In this document: one piece after another, positions 54,128-61,576 of the stretch
Layout of the letters: every line of letters begins with the position of its first letter
How positions within the stretch are numbered: position 1 is the stretch's first letter
Source: Cytobacillus dafuensis
GTDB lineage: Bacteria; Bacillota; Bacilli; Bacillales; Cytobacillaceae
NCBI RefSeq assembly: GCF_007995155.1
Contig: NZ_CP042593.1
Span: 2,770,001 to 2,834,000 of the forward strand
Direction: 5' to 3'
DNA: 64,000 nucleotides
Made by a program: the position numbers and the translations under genes
Notes under the pieces: model-generated
Told to the model about the DNA's origin: nothing
Database searches by the model: none
The model's input: the letters and a program-made list of their open reading frames with translations, nothing else

Positions 54128-55363
54128 TTACTCCTCGATATTATCCTTTTCGAATATTTGCAGGCTGATCAAACCTTTTTCCAAAAGCTGTGGTATACCA
54201 TCTCTTATTAGTAATTCTGCTTCTTCCTGTGAAATTTCCATAACTTCACTGAGTGCTTGCAGAGTCATAGAAAGTGAGACATATTTTTGTGCAAATACCC
54301 AGATAAAATATAATGCTTTCGAAATAGGCTGTGCTTCCCCAGTGATTATATCTTTTGCTGTATAAGTATCGTTGGTTATGAAACCGACTGAGTTTCCATG
54401 GGGAACAATTGAAATAGGACATTCACTCGACAGGCTCCAATTGCCTGACCACAAAAGGATTAATCGTTTTTTCATTAGACTCGTAATGACTGATTTCAAG
54501 ACATTAATATCCATTTTGAATGCTTTATGAATGTTTGAAATGGATGCATTACGAATCCTACATAAAGTCCAAATAAAATATTCATAAGCGTGAAGCGGAA
54601 CTTTTTTATCACCTATGATGATCATGATTTCGTCACCTGATTCGCCAAATACTTCTCCTACCGATAGTATTAGCGAGTTAACGTTGAGTTCTGATACATT
54701 AAAGAACTTGTCATTCCCAGTTTGTTCTGTTCGGTTTCGATGGAGATCTCCGCAATATTCAATCGTCCACAATCCCGCTTTATGAAAGAATGGCAAATAG
54801 GCCGTGAAAACAGAAAACGCCTCTTCCATTGAACATTCTTTCATTGCTGAGATTTGATGGATGAATTCACGGATCGTATACAGACCGGAAGCAGACCGCC
54901 AAATATCATATTCTTCTTTTTCCATTTCAAAACCATTTTCATTAGGAAAAATACTATTAATTATCCACTTCTGTTTTTCTTCTATCAAGCCATAAGATTG
55001 CCCGTTCTTTGTGATGGAATATTCACTTAAAATGGGATCATTAATATGATCAAATTGGTAATGAATAAGAATATGCTCATTTCTAAACTTATCCTCGTAA
55101 TACTCCAGTTCCTCTAAATCTTCAATTAATCCCCTATTAATACAGATATCTCCCCATTCTCCCATTGTACTGGCATGGATGGTTTGCATATAAACAGCAA
55201 AATCCTTTGAAGAGAGTGTCGCTAAATTTGAATAACTCCCTACAAGGAACATATTATCTTCTTCAGATTCTTCCTCTGTTAATTGTCCCATCATTCGGCC
55301 GCATCCTAAGAAAAGGGTATAATTCAGTTTTTCACTTGTTTCGGAATGAATCAATTCACTCAT
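54128..55363 (-). CDS. Unknown protein of tandem winged-helix-like modules, downstream of cas6
   Basis: 411 residues from the ATG at 55361-55363 (GAGAGG eight bases upstream). Not recognised. The sequence divides into three or four modules of about 90 residues, each with short strands followed by a tryptophan-bearing helix and a helix-turn-helix-like end: EEYDIWRSASGLYTIREFIH, then YEYFIWTLCRIRNASISNIH, then LYFIWVFAQKYVSLSMTLQA, each ending like LxxLxxKGLISL. The pattern recalls PqqD-type or other winged-helix adaptor domains that bind peptides or nucleic acid. It is 153 bases downstream of cas6 and coupled to the 1041-residue gene, so the pair may be a CRISPR ancillary module. Confidence 0.72.
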   Translation of the reverse strand: MSELIHSETSEKLNYTLFLGCGRMMGQLTEEESEEDNMFLVGSYSNLATLSSKDFAVYMQTIHASTMGEWGDICINRGLIEDLEELEYYEDKFRNEHILIHYQFDHINDPILSEYSITKNGQSYGLIEEKQKWIINSIFPNENGFEMEKEEYDIWRSASGLYTIREFIHQISAMKECSMEEAFSVFTAYLPFFHKAGLWTIEYCGDLHRNRTEQTGNDKFFNVSELNVNSLILSVGEVFGESGDEIMIIIGDKKVPLHAYEYFIWTLCRIRNASISNIHKAFKMDINVLKSVITSLMKKRLILLWSGNWSLSSECPISIVPHGNSVGFITNDTYTAKDIITGEAQPISKALYFIWVFAQKYVSLSMTLQALSEVMEISQEEAELLIRDGIPQLLEKGLISLQIFEKDNIEE

Positions 55364-55516
55364 TTCACTTTTCCTCTCATAAATTGTAAATATCCTATAT
55401 TTTCGGCAATCTTTTAATCTTGCAAAAATCAGCATTCTTTAAAAACATGCTTTACTATTTGCATAAACGACATCCTAAAAAATGGATCCCACTTACCATA
55501 AATAAGGCTTCCGAAT

Positions 55517-56536
55517 CTATTCCCCAATTGACTGGTAGAGTGAAAACTTCCCAAGTCCGAAGACGGTTTGCTTACCAACGTGGGCAAAAGAGGCAAGCTT
55601 CAGCATTGGCAGGATAGGAGTCAGATTACCTTGTAAATGAAAGGCCCCTGTAAGCCCCCCTAAATTCATGGCTTTCTTTTGCTTGGAAGAAAATCGTTCC
55701 CAGTCTCGCCAAACGACAAAATCCTTTAAAACTGTGCATGCGGATGATAATTGTAATAAGCAATCCTTTGAAATCGTGACGTTGTTTCCGTATAAACTAG
55801 TCAAGTATTCCATTCGTCTTTGACAGTTTAATAGAAATTCCTGAATATCAAGACTGTCTAAAATGGTTCCTTTTTTTTGCATCCTGATCGGAGTGTCGAA
55901 GGATATGAACAAAGAGGAGACAGAATGTTCCTCCTCTCTCCAGACATAGTCTTCGAAAAAGACGCCTAAATCTCGGATTTGTCGATGGTTTAACAAATAT
56001 TTTGTTCCGTTTTTTAAAATCTGCTCAATCTTTTTAATATGGAACCTGATGCGGTTCGGACCCGCTCCATACTTGACTCCGATTTCGAATAAAGAATCTA
56101 CAAAATAATATAAAAAATGAATCACATCTCCAAAAAAAGTAATTGTTAATTCTGCTGTTTCCCCCTCATTCCAGATCTCGTTAACGAAGTGAGGGGCCTC
56201 AATGACGACTGGTGGAGAAATAAATTGCCTAGTTTCTTTTAAAGACCCTGCGAAAACCTCACTTGTTGGCTCAAAAACAGAGCCGTATGCGCAATTAGGC
56301 ATATGTGAACAATATTTACAATCGAGTTCGGTATACAAACATGTTTTTCTCTTTATTTCCCTGCCCCACATCCCGCGCCAAATAGAGGATGAATAATAAG
56401 GCATTTTCCCTGTTGATGAAGCAACTAGAGTAAACGTAATTTTCGTTGCCCGAATTCTAATTTCGTCAATCTGAATGCCTGGCGACTCACTTACCAAATC
56501 AGCCCCATTCATTTCCAAACATCCTTTATCCATCAT
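55517..56536 (-). CDS. cas6: Cas6-family pre-crRNA processing endoribonuclease
   Basis: 339-residue RAMP protein that should cut the CRISPR transcript within repeats. An N-terminal ferredoxin-like domain carries a cysteine cluster (Cys66, 73, 76, 82 in CLYTELDCKYCSHMPNCAYG) as in many PF10040-type Cas6 proteins. The C-terminus has the glycine-rich loop LASFAHVGKQTVFGLGKFSL that contacts the repeat stem. A catalytic His may lie in the SFAHVGK region. The start overlaps the CorA-like gene; a second ATG 24 bases on also has an AAAGGA site. Confident as Cas6 from the C-terminal motif and context; Csm5 was considered and does not fit. Confidence 0.85.
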   Translation of the reverse strand: MMDKGCLEMNGADLVSESPGIQIDEIRIRATKITFTLVASSTGKMPYYSSSIWRGMWGREIKRKTCLYTELDCKYCSHMPNCAYGSVFEPTSEVFAGSLKETRQFISPPVVIEAPHFVNEIWNEGETAELTITFFGDVIHFLYYFVDSLFEIGVKYGAGPNRIRFHIKKIEQILKNGTKYLLNHRQIRDLGVFFEDYVWREEEHSVSSLFISFDTPIRMQKKGTILDSLDIQEFLLNCQRRMEYLTSLYGNNVTISKDCLLQLSSACTVLKDFVVWRDWERFSSKQKKAMNLGGLTGAFHLQGNLTPILPMLKLASFAHVGKQTVFGLGKFSLYQSIGE

Positions 56537-57941
56537 TTTTTAACCTTACCCAAATATATTTCTTCAACAGATAGAATGTAGGGACGAAAGATAGTAGTGT
56601 AATTAAAACAGCCAAAATCCAATTTAAGGTGTTTTCTGTTATAAAGGGAAGTATCATTGTATATAAGCCTGGAATAATGGTTAATGGAAGATAAACAAAT
56701 GATAACAAACCAATTCCCTTCGTCATTTTGTCGGATTTTTCCCGTTTTTTCTCTTCCAATAGCTGAAGCTTCTTCTGCTCAATAATCTCCATTAAAGAAG
56801 ACAGTGAATAGAGTTCATCGTTAATTTCAGTAAATAAATACTCAATCTTTAAATTGGTCCGAATCATTTCATACAACTCACTTTGATGCGTCACATTCGA
56901 AACTTGATTATAGGAGCACTTCAGCATGAAATTGACTATATTTTTACGAAACTTAGTAATAAGCTCATTCTGCTTTTCAAGCTGATCTTCAATTTGATTT
57001 AATTGATATGGCAGCAGGGATATTTGTTTAGAAAAATAAAGCAGTGCATACCTTTGATGAAGAGCCAATATATACATAAATAAGTACGTATTCTCTAGGC
57101 GATAAAAATAATCCGTACCAAAAAATTGATCGGCTGTAGTATCATTCGTTTTCGTAACAATATTGGCCATTCCTTCAAGGGAAACACCCCAGTAGCTGTT
57201 ATCGAACGGGATAAATAAATCCCTTCTGTTTTCCATCTCTTTTACCGGCTTATAGGAATCTTTAAATGCTCTTTGCATTCTAAATAACCAAGCAGTCACA
57301 CTGGATTCCTCTAGACCTGGCTGATTGAGAAATGCAGCCGAAAAAACCAGACTTTGCTTCACATGTGTATCATCCCCTTCAAAATATGTATCAACCTCGA
57401 GATTAGACAGAAAGGAATCGATCAGATCGTTCAGGTGAATTTCCTGTTCTAACAAAGTATCTTTCCCCGTTTTTTTATCATAAAAAACTTTTGTATTTCT
57501 TAGCTTTCCTAATCTTTTAATATGGTAATTTGTTTCAATCATCTGCTCAATACTGCTAAATTTTGGGTGACCTATTTTAAATAAGACAAATCCTACCTGT
57601 GTTTCAAATACATACAGTTCGATCGATTCTATCGAAAAAGAAAAGGACTGTTTTGAATACTGATAAGTTAGAAAAGTATCCTTCCTATTGGGCAAATTCC
57701 ATTTCGTACGCACTTCATCCTTTAGAACAAACCGTCTGCCAATAGCCTCATATTTCCTTCCCTGCGGACTGATTAAATTTTGCACATGATCATACAGTCT
57801 CTCAGAAACTGGCGTTTTTTCTTCAAAGTTGCTGTGATCGATGAGACGATCAGTATTTTCATATTCCGCTCTGAAAGCAAATGGTACGATTAAAAAAGTA
57901 ACCTGCTTTTCAACTTTTGGTATATTCTCTTTATTGACCAT
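56526..57941 (-). CDS. CorA-like membrane protein associated with type III CRISPR
   Basis: 471 residues: a long soluble alpha/beta N-terminal domain (about 1-260), a helical stalk (about 280-405, ending EIIEQKKLQLLEEKKREKSD) and two C-terminal membrane helices (LLSFVYLPLTIIPGLYTMIL and LNWILAVLITLLSFVPTFYL). This is the CorA/MIT topology, but the Gly-Met-Asn pore motif is replaced by Gly-Leu-Tyr. CorA-like proteins are known type III effectors, in some systems opened by a SAM-AMP messenger made by Cas10. The partner SAM-AMP-degrading enzymes known elsewhere (NrN phosphodiesterase, SAM-AMP lyase) are not seen here. AGGGGA precedes the ATG. It lies nine bases after the CARF-HEPN gene. Confidence 0.82.
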   Translation of the reverse strand: MVNKENIPKVEKQVTFLIVPFAFRAEYENTDRLIDHSNFEEKTPVSERLYDHVQNLISPQGRKYEAIGRRFVLKDEVRTKWNLPNRKDTFLTYQYSKQSFSFSIESIELYVFETQVGFVLFKIGHPKFSSIEQMIETNYHIKRLGKLRNTKVFYDKKTGKDTLLEQEIHLNDLIDSFLSNLEVDTYFEGDDTHVKQSLVFSAAFLNQPGLEESSVTAWLFRMQRAFKDSYKPVKEMENRRDLFIPFDNSYWGVSLEGMANIVTKTNDTTADQFFGTDYFYRLENTYLFMYILALHQRYALLYFSKQISLLPYQLNQIEDQLEKQNELITKFRKNIVNFMLKCSYNQVSNVTHQSELYEMIRTNLKIEYLFTEINDELYSLSSLMEIIEQKKLQLLEEKKREKSDKMTKGIGLLSFVYLPLTIIPGLYTMILPFITENTLNWILAVLITLLSFVPTFYLLKKYIWVRLKNDG

Positions 57942-57950
57942 GTTTATCCC

Positions 57951-59456
57951 CTATTCAACTTCAACTTTACTCATTTTATCTAACTGCTTAAATATCACCT
58001 GATTCATTTGTTCATACTGATTCTCCGTAAGTAATTCATCATTTTCAAAAATAGCCGTATATATTTCTTTCATAGTAGAGAACAATGCTTCTTTAAAATC
58101 TTCAATGGCATCGAGCTTAAATTTATTTTGCATCAACTCATACATTTTCTCTTCGGTAATGCCTGAAAAACCATGTGCACCTATACAGTTGTTTCTTAAG
58201 GTGGATAGCTCATCAAACAAATTAATCTTGGATAAGATAGGGTTCAAGGCACTTTCTTGATTTTGGATATAATAATTGGCCGTCTCCTGTAGGGTTGCCC
58301 GAGTGATCGTACCCTGATAGCGGATTTTGCTTTTTTCCAAATATGCTCGAAGTCCAGTATTATTTTTGAGCCACTCCTGGTTAATTACTTTCTCATCGAG
58401 AACGACACCAAGCTTTCGTTTAACAAACTCTCTTAAAGATTGTTCCTGAAAGCGGAATAATCGTAAACAAACATCAATAAATTGACCTTTGCTGTACAGC
58501 ATATTGATATTCCAATATAATTCCGCCATATATTTATCCACATGATCATCGACATTATGTTCTGTCAAATCGCGAATATAATCATATAAATTCTCTAGCG
58601 AAGCATCATCCCTACTCTCCGAAAAATGGCCGATGAACTCCAATGCTTCACCGAATTGAAAAGAAATCCGCAGAAAAGCATACTTAAAAATACATATTAA
58701 GTTCTGCAGCATTTTGATCGGAAATCTGGAAGCAAAAAATTCCTGGTTATTTTCTAAGTATTGTATAGCGGAATGATATTCAAAATGCTGTATATTTTGT
58801 CTTATGGTTAATAAATGGTTTTCCAGCAGCATACGCCCTGTAATATTCAAGTTACGTGATCTGCCGCTTTTATTGGGAACATAGACAATTTGGGCCTTAT
58901 CCTTCCCGACATTTATCCCGTGAATCATCAGCATCGTATTCATGGCGGGTGTGCCGCCTGTTATCGAAAAAAAGATGTTTTGATACTGGTCCAAATCTCC
59001 TAATATCTGTGGGAGCTGCTCGCTATAAAACTTATACATATCATCCATATTAGAAGGATTATTTTGCATTGCGATAATTTTTGGCTTTTTTAACTGATTC
59101 AAATAGCCTCCCCATATCTTCCGATCGTCTTTTGTATCAAGCAAATATTTACGGATCAGCTGTGCAGAATAAAGCGTATCCGAAAAGTGAGGAGGGTTCT
59201 GATCGGTCGCAATTAGCAGAATCTCATGGATATTTAATTTCTTTATTCTTTTGGTCAGATCCAATAATATTGTTGTAATAATAGGAAAATGCAGATTTTC
59301 TTTTTTTTCTTCATATTGTCCATATATTTTCTTACTTACCTCACGAAAGTTGTTTTTAGGAAATTCATTTTCACCTTGAGCAAACTGTACATCCCTGTTG
59401 CCCACATTACAGATTAATATATTCTTTTTCACAACATCACTCGCTTCACATTCCAA
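57951..59456 (-). CDS. Csm6/Csx1-like CARF-HEPN ribonuclease
   Basis: 501 residues. The N-terminal CARF (Rossmann-like) sensor shows ILICNVGNRDVQ at the first strand and FFSITGGTPAMNTMLMIHG with the TGGT ligand motif at 166-169. The C-terminal helical HEPN domain carries the catalytic R-X6-H motif, Arg421 to His428 in LRNNCIGAHG. Such proteins degrade RNA when activated by cyclic oligoadenylate from Cas10. The first ATG lacks a strong ribosome binding site; an in-frame GTG eight codons later, just before KKNILICNVG, may be the true start. It sits 34 bases after csm4, where csm5 usually is. Confidence 0.87.
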   Translation of the reverse strand: MECEASDVVKKNILICNVGNRDVQFAQGENEFPKNNFREVSKKIYGQYEEKKENLHFPIITTILLDLTKRIKKLNIHEILLIATDQNPPHFSDTLYSAQLIRKYLLDTKDDRKIWGGYLNQLKKPKIIAMQNNPSNMDDMYKFYSEQLPQILGDLDQYQNIFFSITGGTPAMNTMLMIHGINVGKDKAQIVYVPNKSGRSRNLNITGRMLLENHLLTIRQNIQHFEYHSAIQYLENNQEFFASRFPIKMLQNLICIFKYAFLRISFQFGEALEFIGHFSESRDDASLENLYDYIRDLTEHNVDDHVDKYMAELYWNINMLYSKGQFIDVCLRLFRFQEQSLREFVKRKLGVVLDEKVINQEWLKNNTGLRAYLEKSKIRYQGTITRATLQETANYYIQNQESALNPILSKINLFDELSTLRNNCIGAHGFSGITEEKMYELMQNKFKLDAIEDFKEALFSTMKEIYTAIFENDELLTENQYEQMNQVIFKQLDKMSKVEVE

Positions 59457-59490
59457 ATAAAAAACCTAAATTATAGAAATATTCACTTTT

Positions 59491-60429
59491 TTAACACGCT
59501 AAATAATCTGGTAACTTTATCGTTAGTCCTAATGCAAATCCATATTGAACGACCTGGTCATAAAATGGCGAAATGTGAGTAACCATTCTTCCATAATACG
59601 GCTTAGGCTCATCCGTGCGAAAAAGTGCGCCAGGAATAATACGGGTTAAAGGTCTTTTAAACATGGTACCTTCTTTTTCAAAAATTCTGCCTAATTTACC
59701 ATATTTAGTTTCCAGCTTATACCATCCATCTGTTGGATCCTGATGGGCAGGAACACCATGACTCAGCCATACAACAGCATTGCCAGTATCTTTTTGGCAA
59801 TCGATATCATCGCGTTTCAATTTATTTACGATTTCAAATTGGCCGAATCCAACAGACTTTTTATTGCCGAATCCTAATAAAGATGTAATGTGTAATAATT
59901 TTTCAAGCAGGGAAAAGGCAGTCTGATCTTTGACTCTGAAAAAAACCGATATTGTTTGCTCCCGATTCGTTAAAACCGTTGATTCCATTTCATAAAGTCC
60001 ATTTTGCTCCAAACTTCTTCCAGTTTGGCGATCAATGGTATTATAAGTTTGAACGGTTTGCTTCAGACCGCCTTCTATTTCCTGATCAAACAGCAGACGC
60101 TCACCACGTATCAAACGCAAAAAATCATCTTGATGTAAATATTTCAAGCTTTTAAGTCTTTTTCCTTGATGAATATGTTCGATAATTTCCGTCTTTTTGA
60201 CGGCTGTTTTCTTCGGTGGAGGGATTAAAGGCCTAGGAAAAGTTCCAGTGATAAAACCGTTTGAAATGACAAATGGTGGATCGTACTGAAAGTCCTGCAG
60301 CCATTTTTCCAACTCATCTGCCCCATACATATCCCGGTATGCCCAAGCCAAATGGCCAAACAACGTATCATTTTGCCAAGGAGTAACAAAAGGGCTTTTC
60401 AATTGAAATTGAAATTCCCAAAGATCCAT
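59491..60429 (-). CDS. csm4: Csm4 (Cas5-like subunit of the type III-A effector)
   Basis: RAMP subunit that holds the crRNA 5' tag next to Cas10. 312 residues from the ATG at 60427-60429 (AAGGAG eight bases upstream). Diagnostic parts are TLFGHLAWAYRDMYG near 24, FPRPLIPPPK near 64, the LLGFGNKKSVGFGQFEIVNK glycine-rich segment near 190 and PGALFRTDEPKPYYGRMVTH near the C-terminus. The GTG ORF start three codons earlier overlaps the csm3 stop region. Position and length fit Csm4. Confidence 0.9.
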   Translation of the reverse strand: MDLWEFQFQLKSPFVTPWQNDTLFGHLAWAYRDMYGADELEKWLQDFQYDPPFVISNGFITGTFPRPLIPPPKKTAVKKTEIIEHIHQGKRLKSLKYLHQDDFLRLIRGERLLFDQEIEGGLKQTVQTYNTIDRQTGRSLEQNGLYEMESTVLTNREQTISVFFRVKDQTAFSLLEKLLHITSLLGFGNKKSVGFGQFEIVNKLKRDDIDCQKDTGNAVVWLSHGVPAHQDPTDGWYKLETKYGKLGRIFEKEGTMFKRPLTRIIPGALFRTDEPKPYYGRMVTHISPFYDQVVQYGFALGLTIKLPDYLAC

Positions 60430-60434
60430 ATTCC

Positions 60435-61115
60435 TCACTCCTTAATCGAATTTTTCAAGAATACTTCCTGTTGTTCAACTGTTTCAATTCTTACTTTTCC
60501 ATATCCACGGCTACCCGAGCTTCCGAGGTAATCATGCTCCATTAATTCCAGTCCTTCTTTGATGAAATGAAGAATCTCTGACTCATTATCAACATCATAG
60601 ATTTTAATCATCATTTCTAATTCAAACGCTGTTCCCTCCGGAACACGTTCATAAGGTCGGGGATTGATGGCCATCCCCTTATCGCGATTAATTGTATTTT
60701 CCGTCTTTATTTCAGAAAAAAAGATCCCCTTGGTCAATTGTGCTTCCTTTAATTCAGCTTCTGATTCAGCTGTTAAGCGCGCATCCCGGACTATAAGTCG
60801 GGTTGGGCCAAGTTCATGTTTTGTATTTTTATGAGGACCAAATACACGGCAAACATAACATTTTCCGCATCCGCACGGTTCACCTTTTTTTGGCGCCTCA
60901 TCGAAAGCATTTTTTCTTCCGTAAACACTTTCCAAAAGAGACCTCAGCTTCCCTTTAAACGAGGAACCAGGAATATATGGCAAATCTGTAATGGGATGAC
61001 GAATGATTGGATTGTCCAGGCCGCCGATTTCAATGGAGTCTTTGGAACCGCCGATGCGGAGTCCTGTCTCACAGTGAATAATCCCCTTTTTGCGAATGAT
61101 TTTAACCAATTGCAT
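60435..61115 (-). CDS. csm3: Csm3 (Cas7-like backbone ribonuclease of the type III-A effector)
   Basis: 226-residue backbone subunit that forms the filament along crRNA and cuts target RNA every six bases. IGGSKDSIEIGGLDNPIIRH carries the catalytic Asp (Asp34 in LDNP); PGSSFKGKLRSLLE and a cysteine knuckle, CGCGKCYVC, follow, then LGSSGSRGYGKVRIE near the end. The catalytic Asp is intact, so RNA cleavage should be possible. Start at the ATG 61113-61115 with AGGAG eight bases upstream. Confidence 0.93.
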   Translation of the reverse strand: MQLVKIIRKKGIIHCETGLRIGGSKDSIEIGGLDNPIIRHPITDLPYIPGSSFKGKLRSLLESVYGRKNAFDEAPKKGEPCGCGKCYVCRVFGPHKNTKHELGPTRLIVRDARLTAESEAELKEAQLTKGIFFSEIKTENTINRDKGMAINPRPYERVPEGTAFELEMMIKIYDVDNESEILHFIKEGLELMEHDYLGSSGSRGYGKVRIETVEQQEVFLKNSIKE

Positions 61116-61126
61116 TTGATTCACTC

Positions 61127-61576
61127 CTATCTTTTTTGCTTATTGTGTTGAAATGTTTTAGATGGAGGGGTTGAGCGTCCTCTTTGCGTGTTGGACGGTT
61201 CTTTGAAGTAAGCGACGATGCTTTGAAAATGATCAATAAATGCTAAAAAATTGGCCCTGTTTTGCAGGGAAAGCTCCATGTTTTTCTCGATAAAATCTCG
61301 AAAAGCTTCAGGTACCTTTCCTTCTTCTTTATTGGCTGCATAGTTTGCCAGCGGAATAATCGGGTATATTTTCTCTTTATGTACTTCAAAAGCCTCATCA
61401 TCTACCATTAAAGGTTGAATTGCTTTAATTTGACCATAGAATCGGCGGAGTGCGGCCATTGTCATCCCACCTTGCGATAATTTAACAGCCATATCTTTTG
61501 CCCATTCAATATAAATTTCCCTTCTCTTTTTTCCATCCTGATAATAGCCGCCTTGTAAATACGGTCGTTTATTCAA
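61127..61576 (-). CDS. csm2: Csm2 (small subunit of the type III-A effector)
   Basis: 149-residue helical small subunit. RRFYGQIKAIQPLMVDDEAF, PIIPLANYAANKEEGKVPEA and FIEKNMELSLQNRANFLAFI are the conserved Csm2 helices; the last 25 residues are a basic disordered tail. Translation probably begins at TTG (61574-61576), which overlaps the cas10 stop as TTGA and has GGGAGG seven bases upstream. Csm2 marks the system as III-A rather than III-B. Confidence 0.9.
   Translation of the reverse strand: MNKRPYLQGGYYQDGKKRREIYIEWAKDMAVKLSQGGMTMAALRRFYGQIKAIQPLMVDDEAFEVHKEKIYPIIPLANYAANKEEGKVPEAFRDFIEKNMELSLQNRANFLAFIDHFQSIVAYFKEPSNTQRGRSTPPSKTFQHNKQKR

Noticed and set aside
55517-56536. The 339-residue RAMP protein as the missing Csm5
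   Set aside because: The cysteine cluster and the C-terminal AHVGKQTVFGLGKFSL loop are Cas6 features; Csm5-type motifs are not seen.
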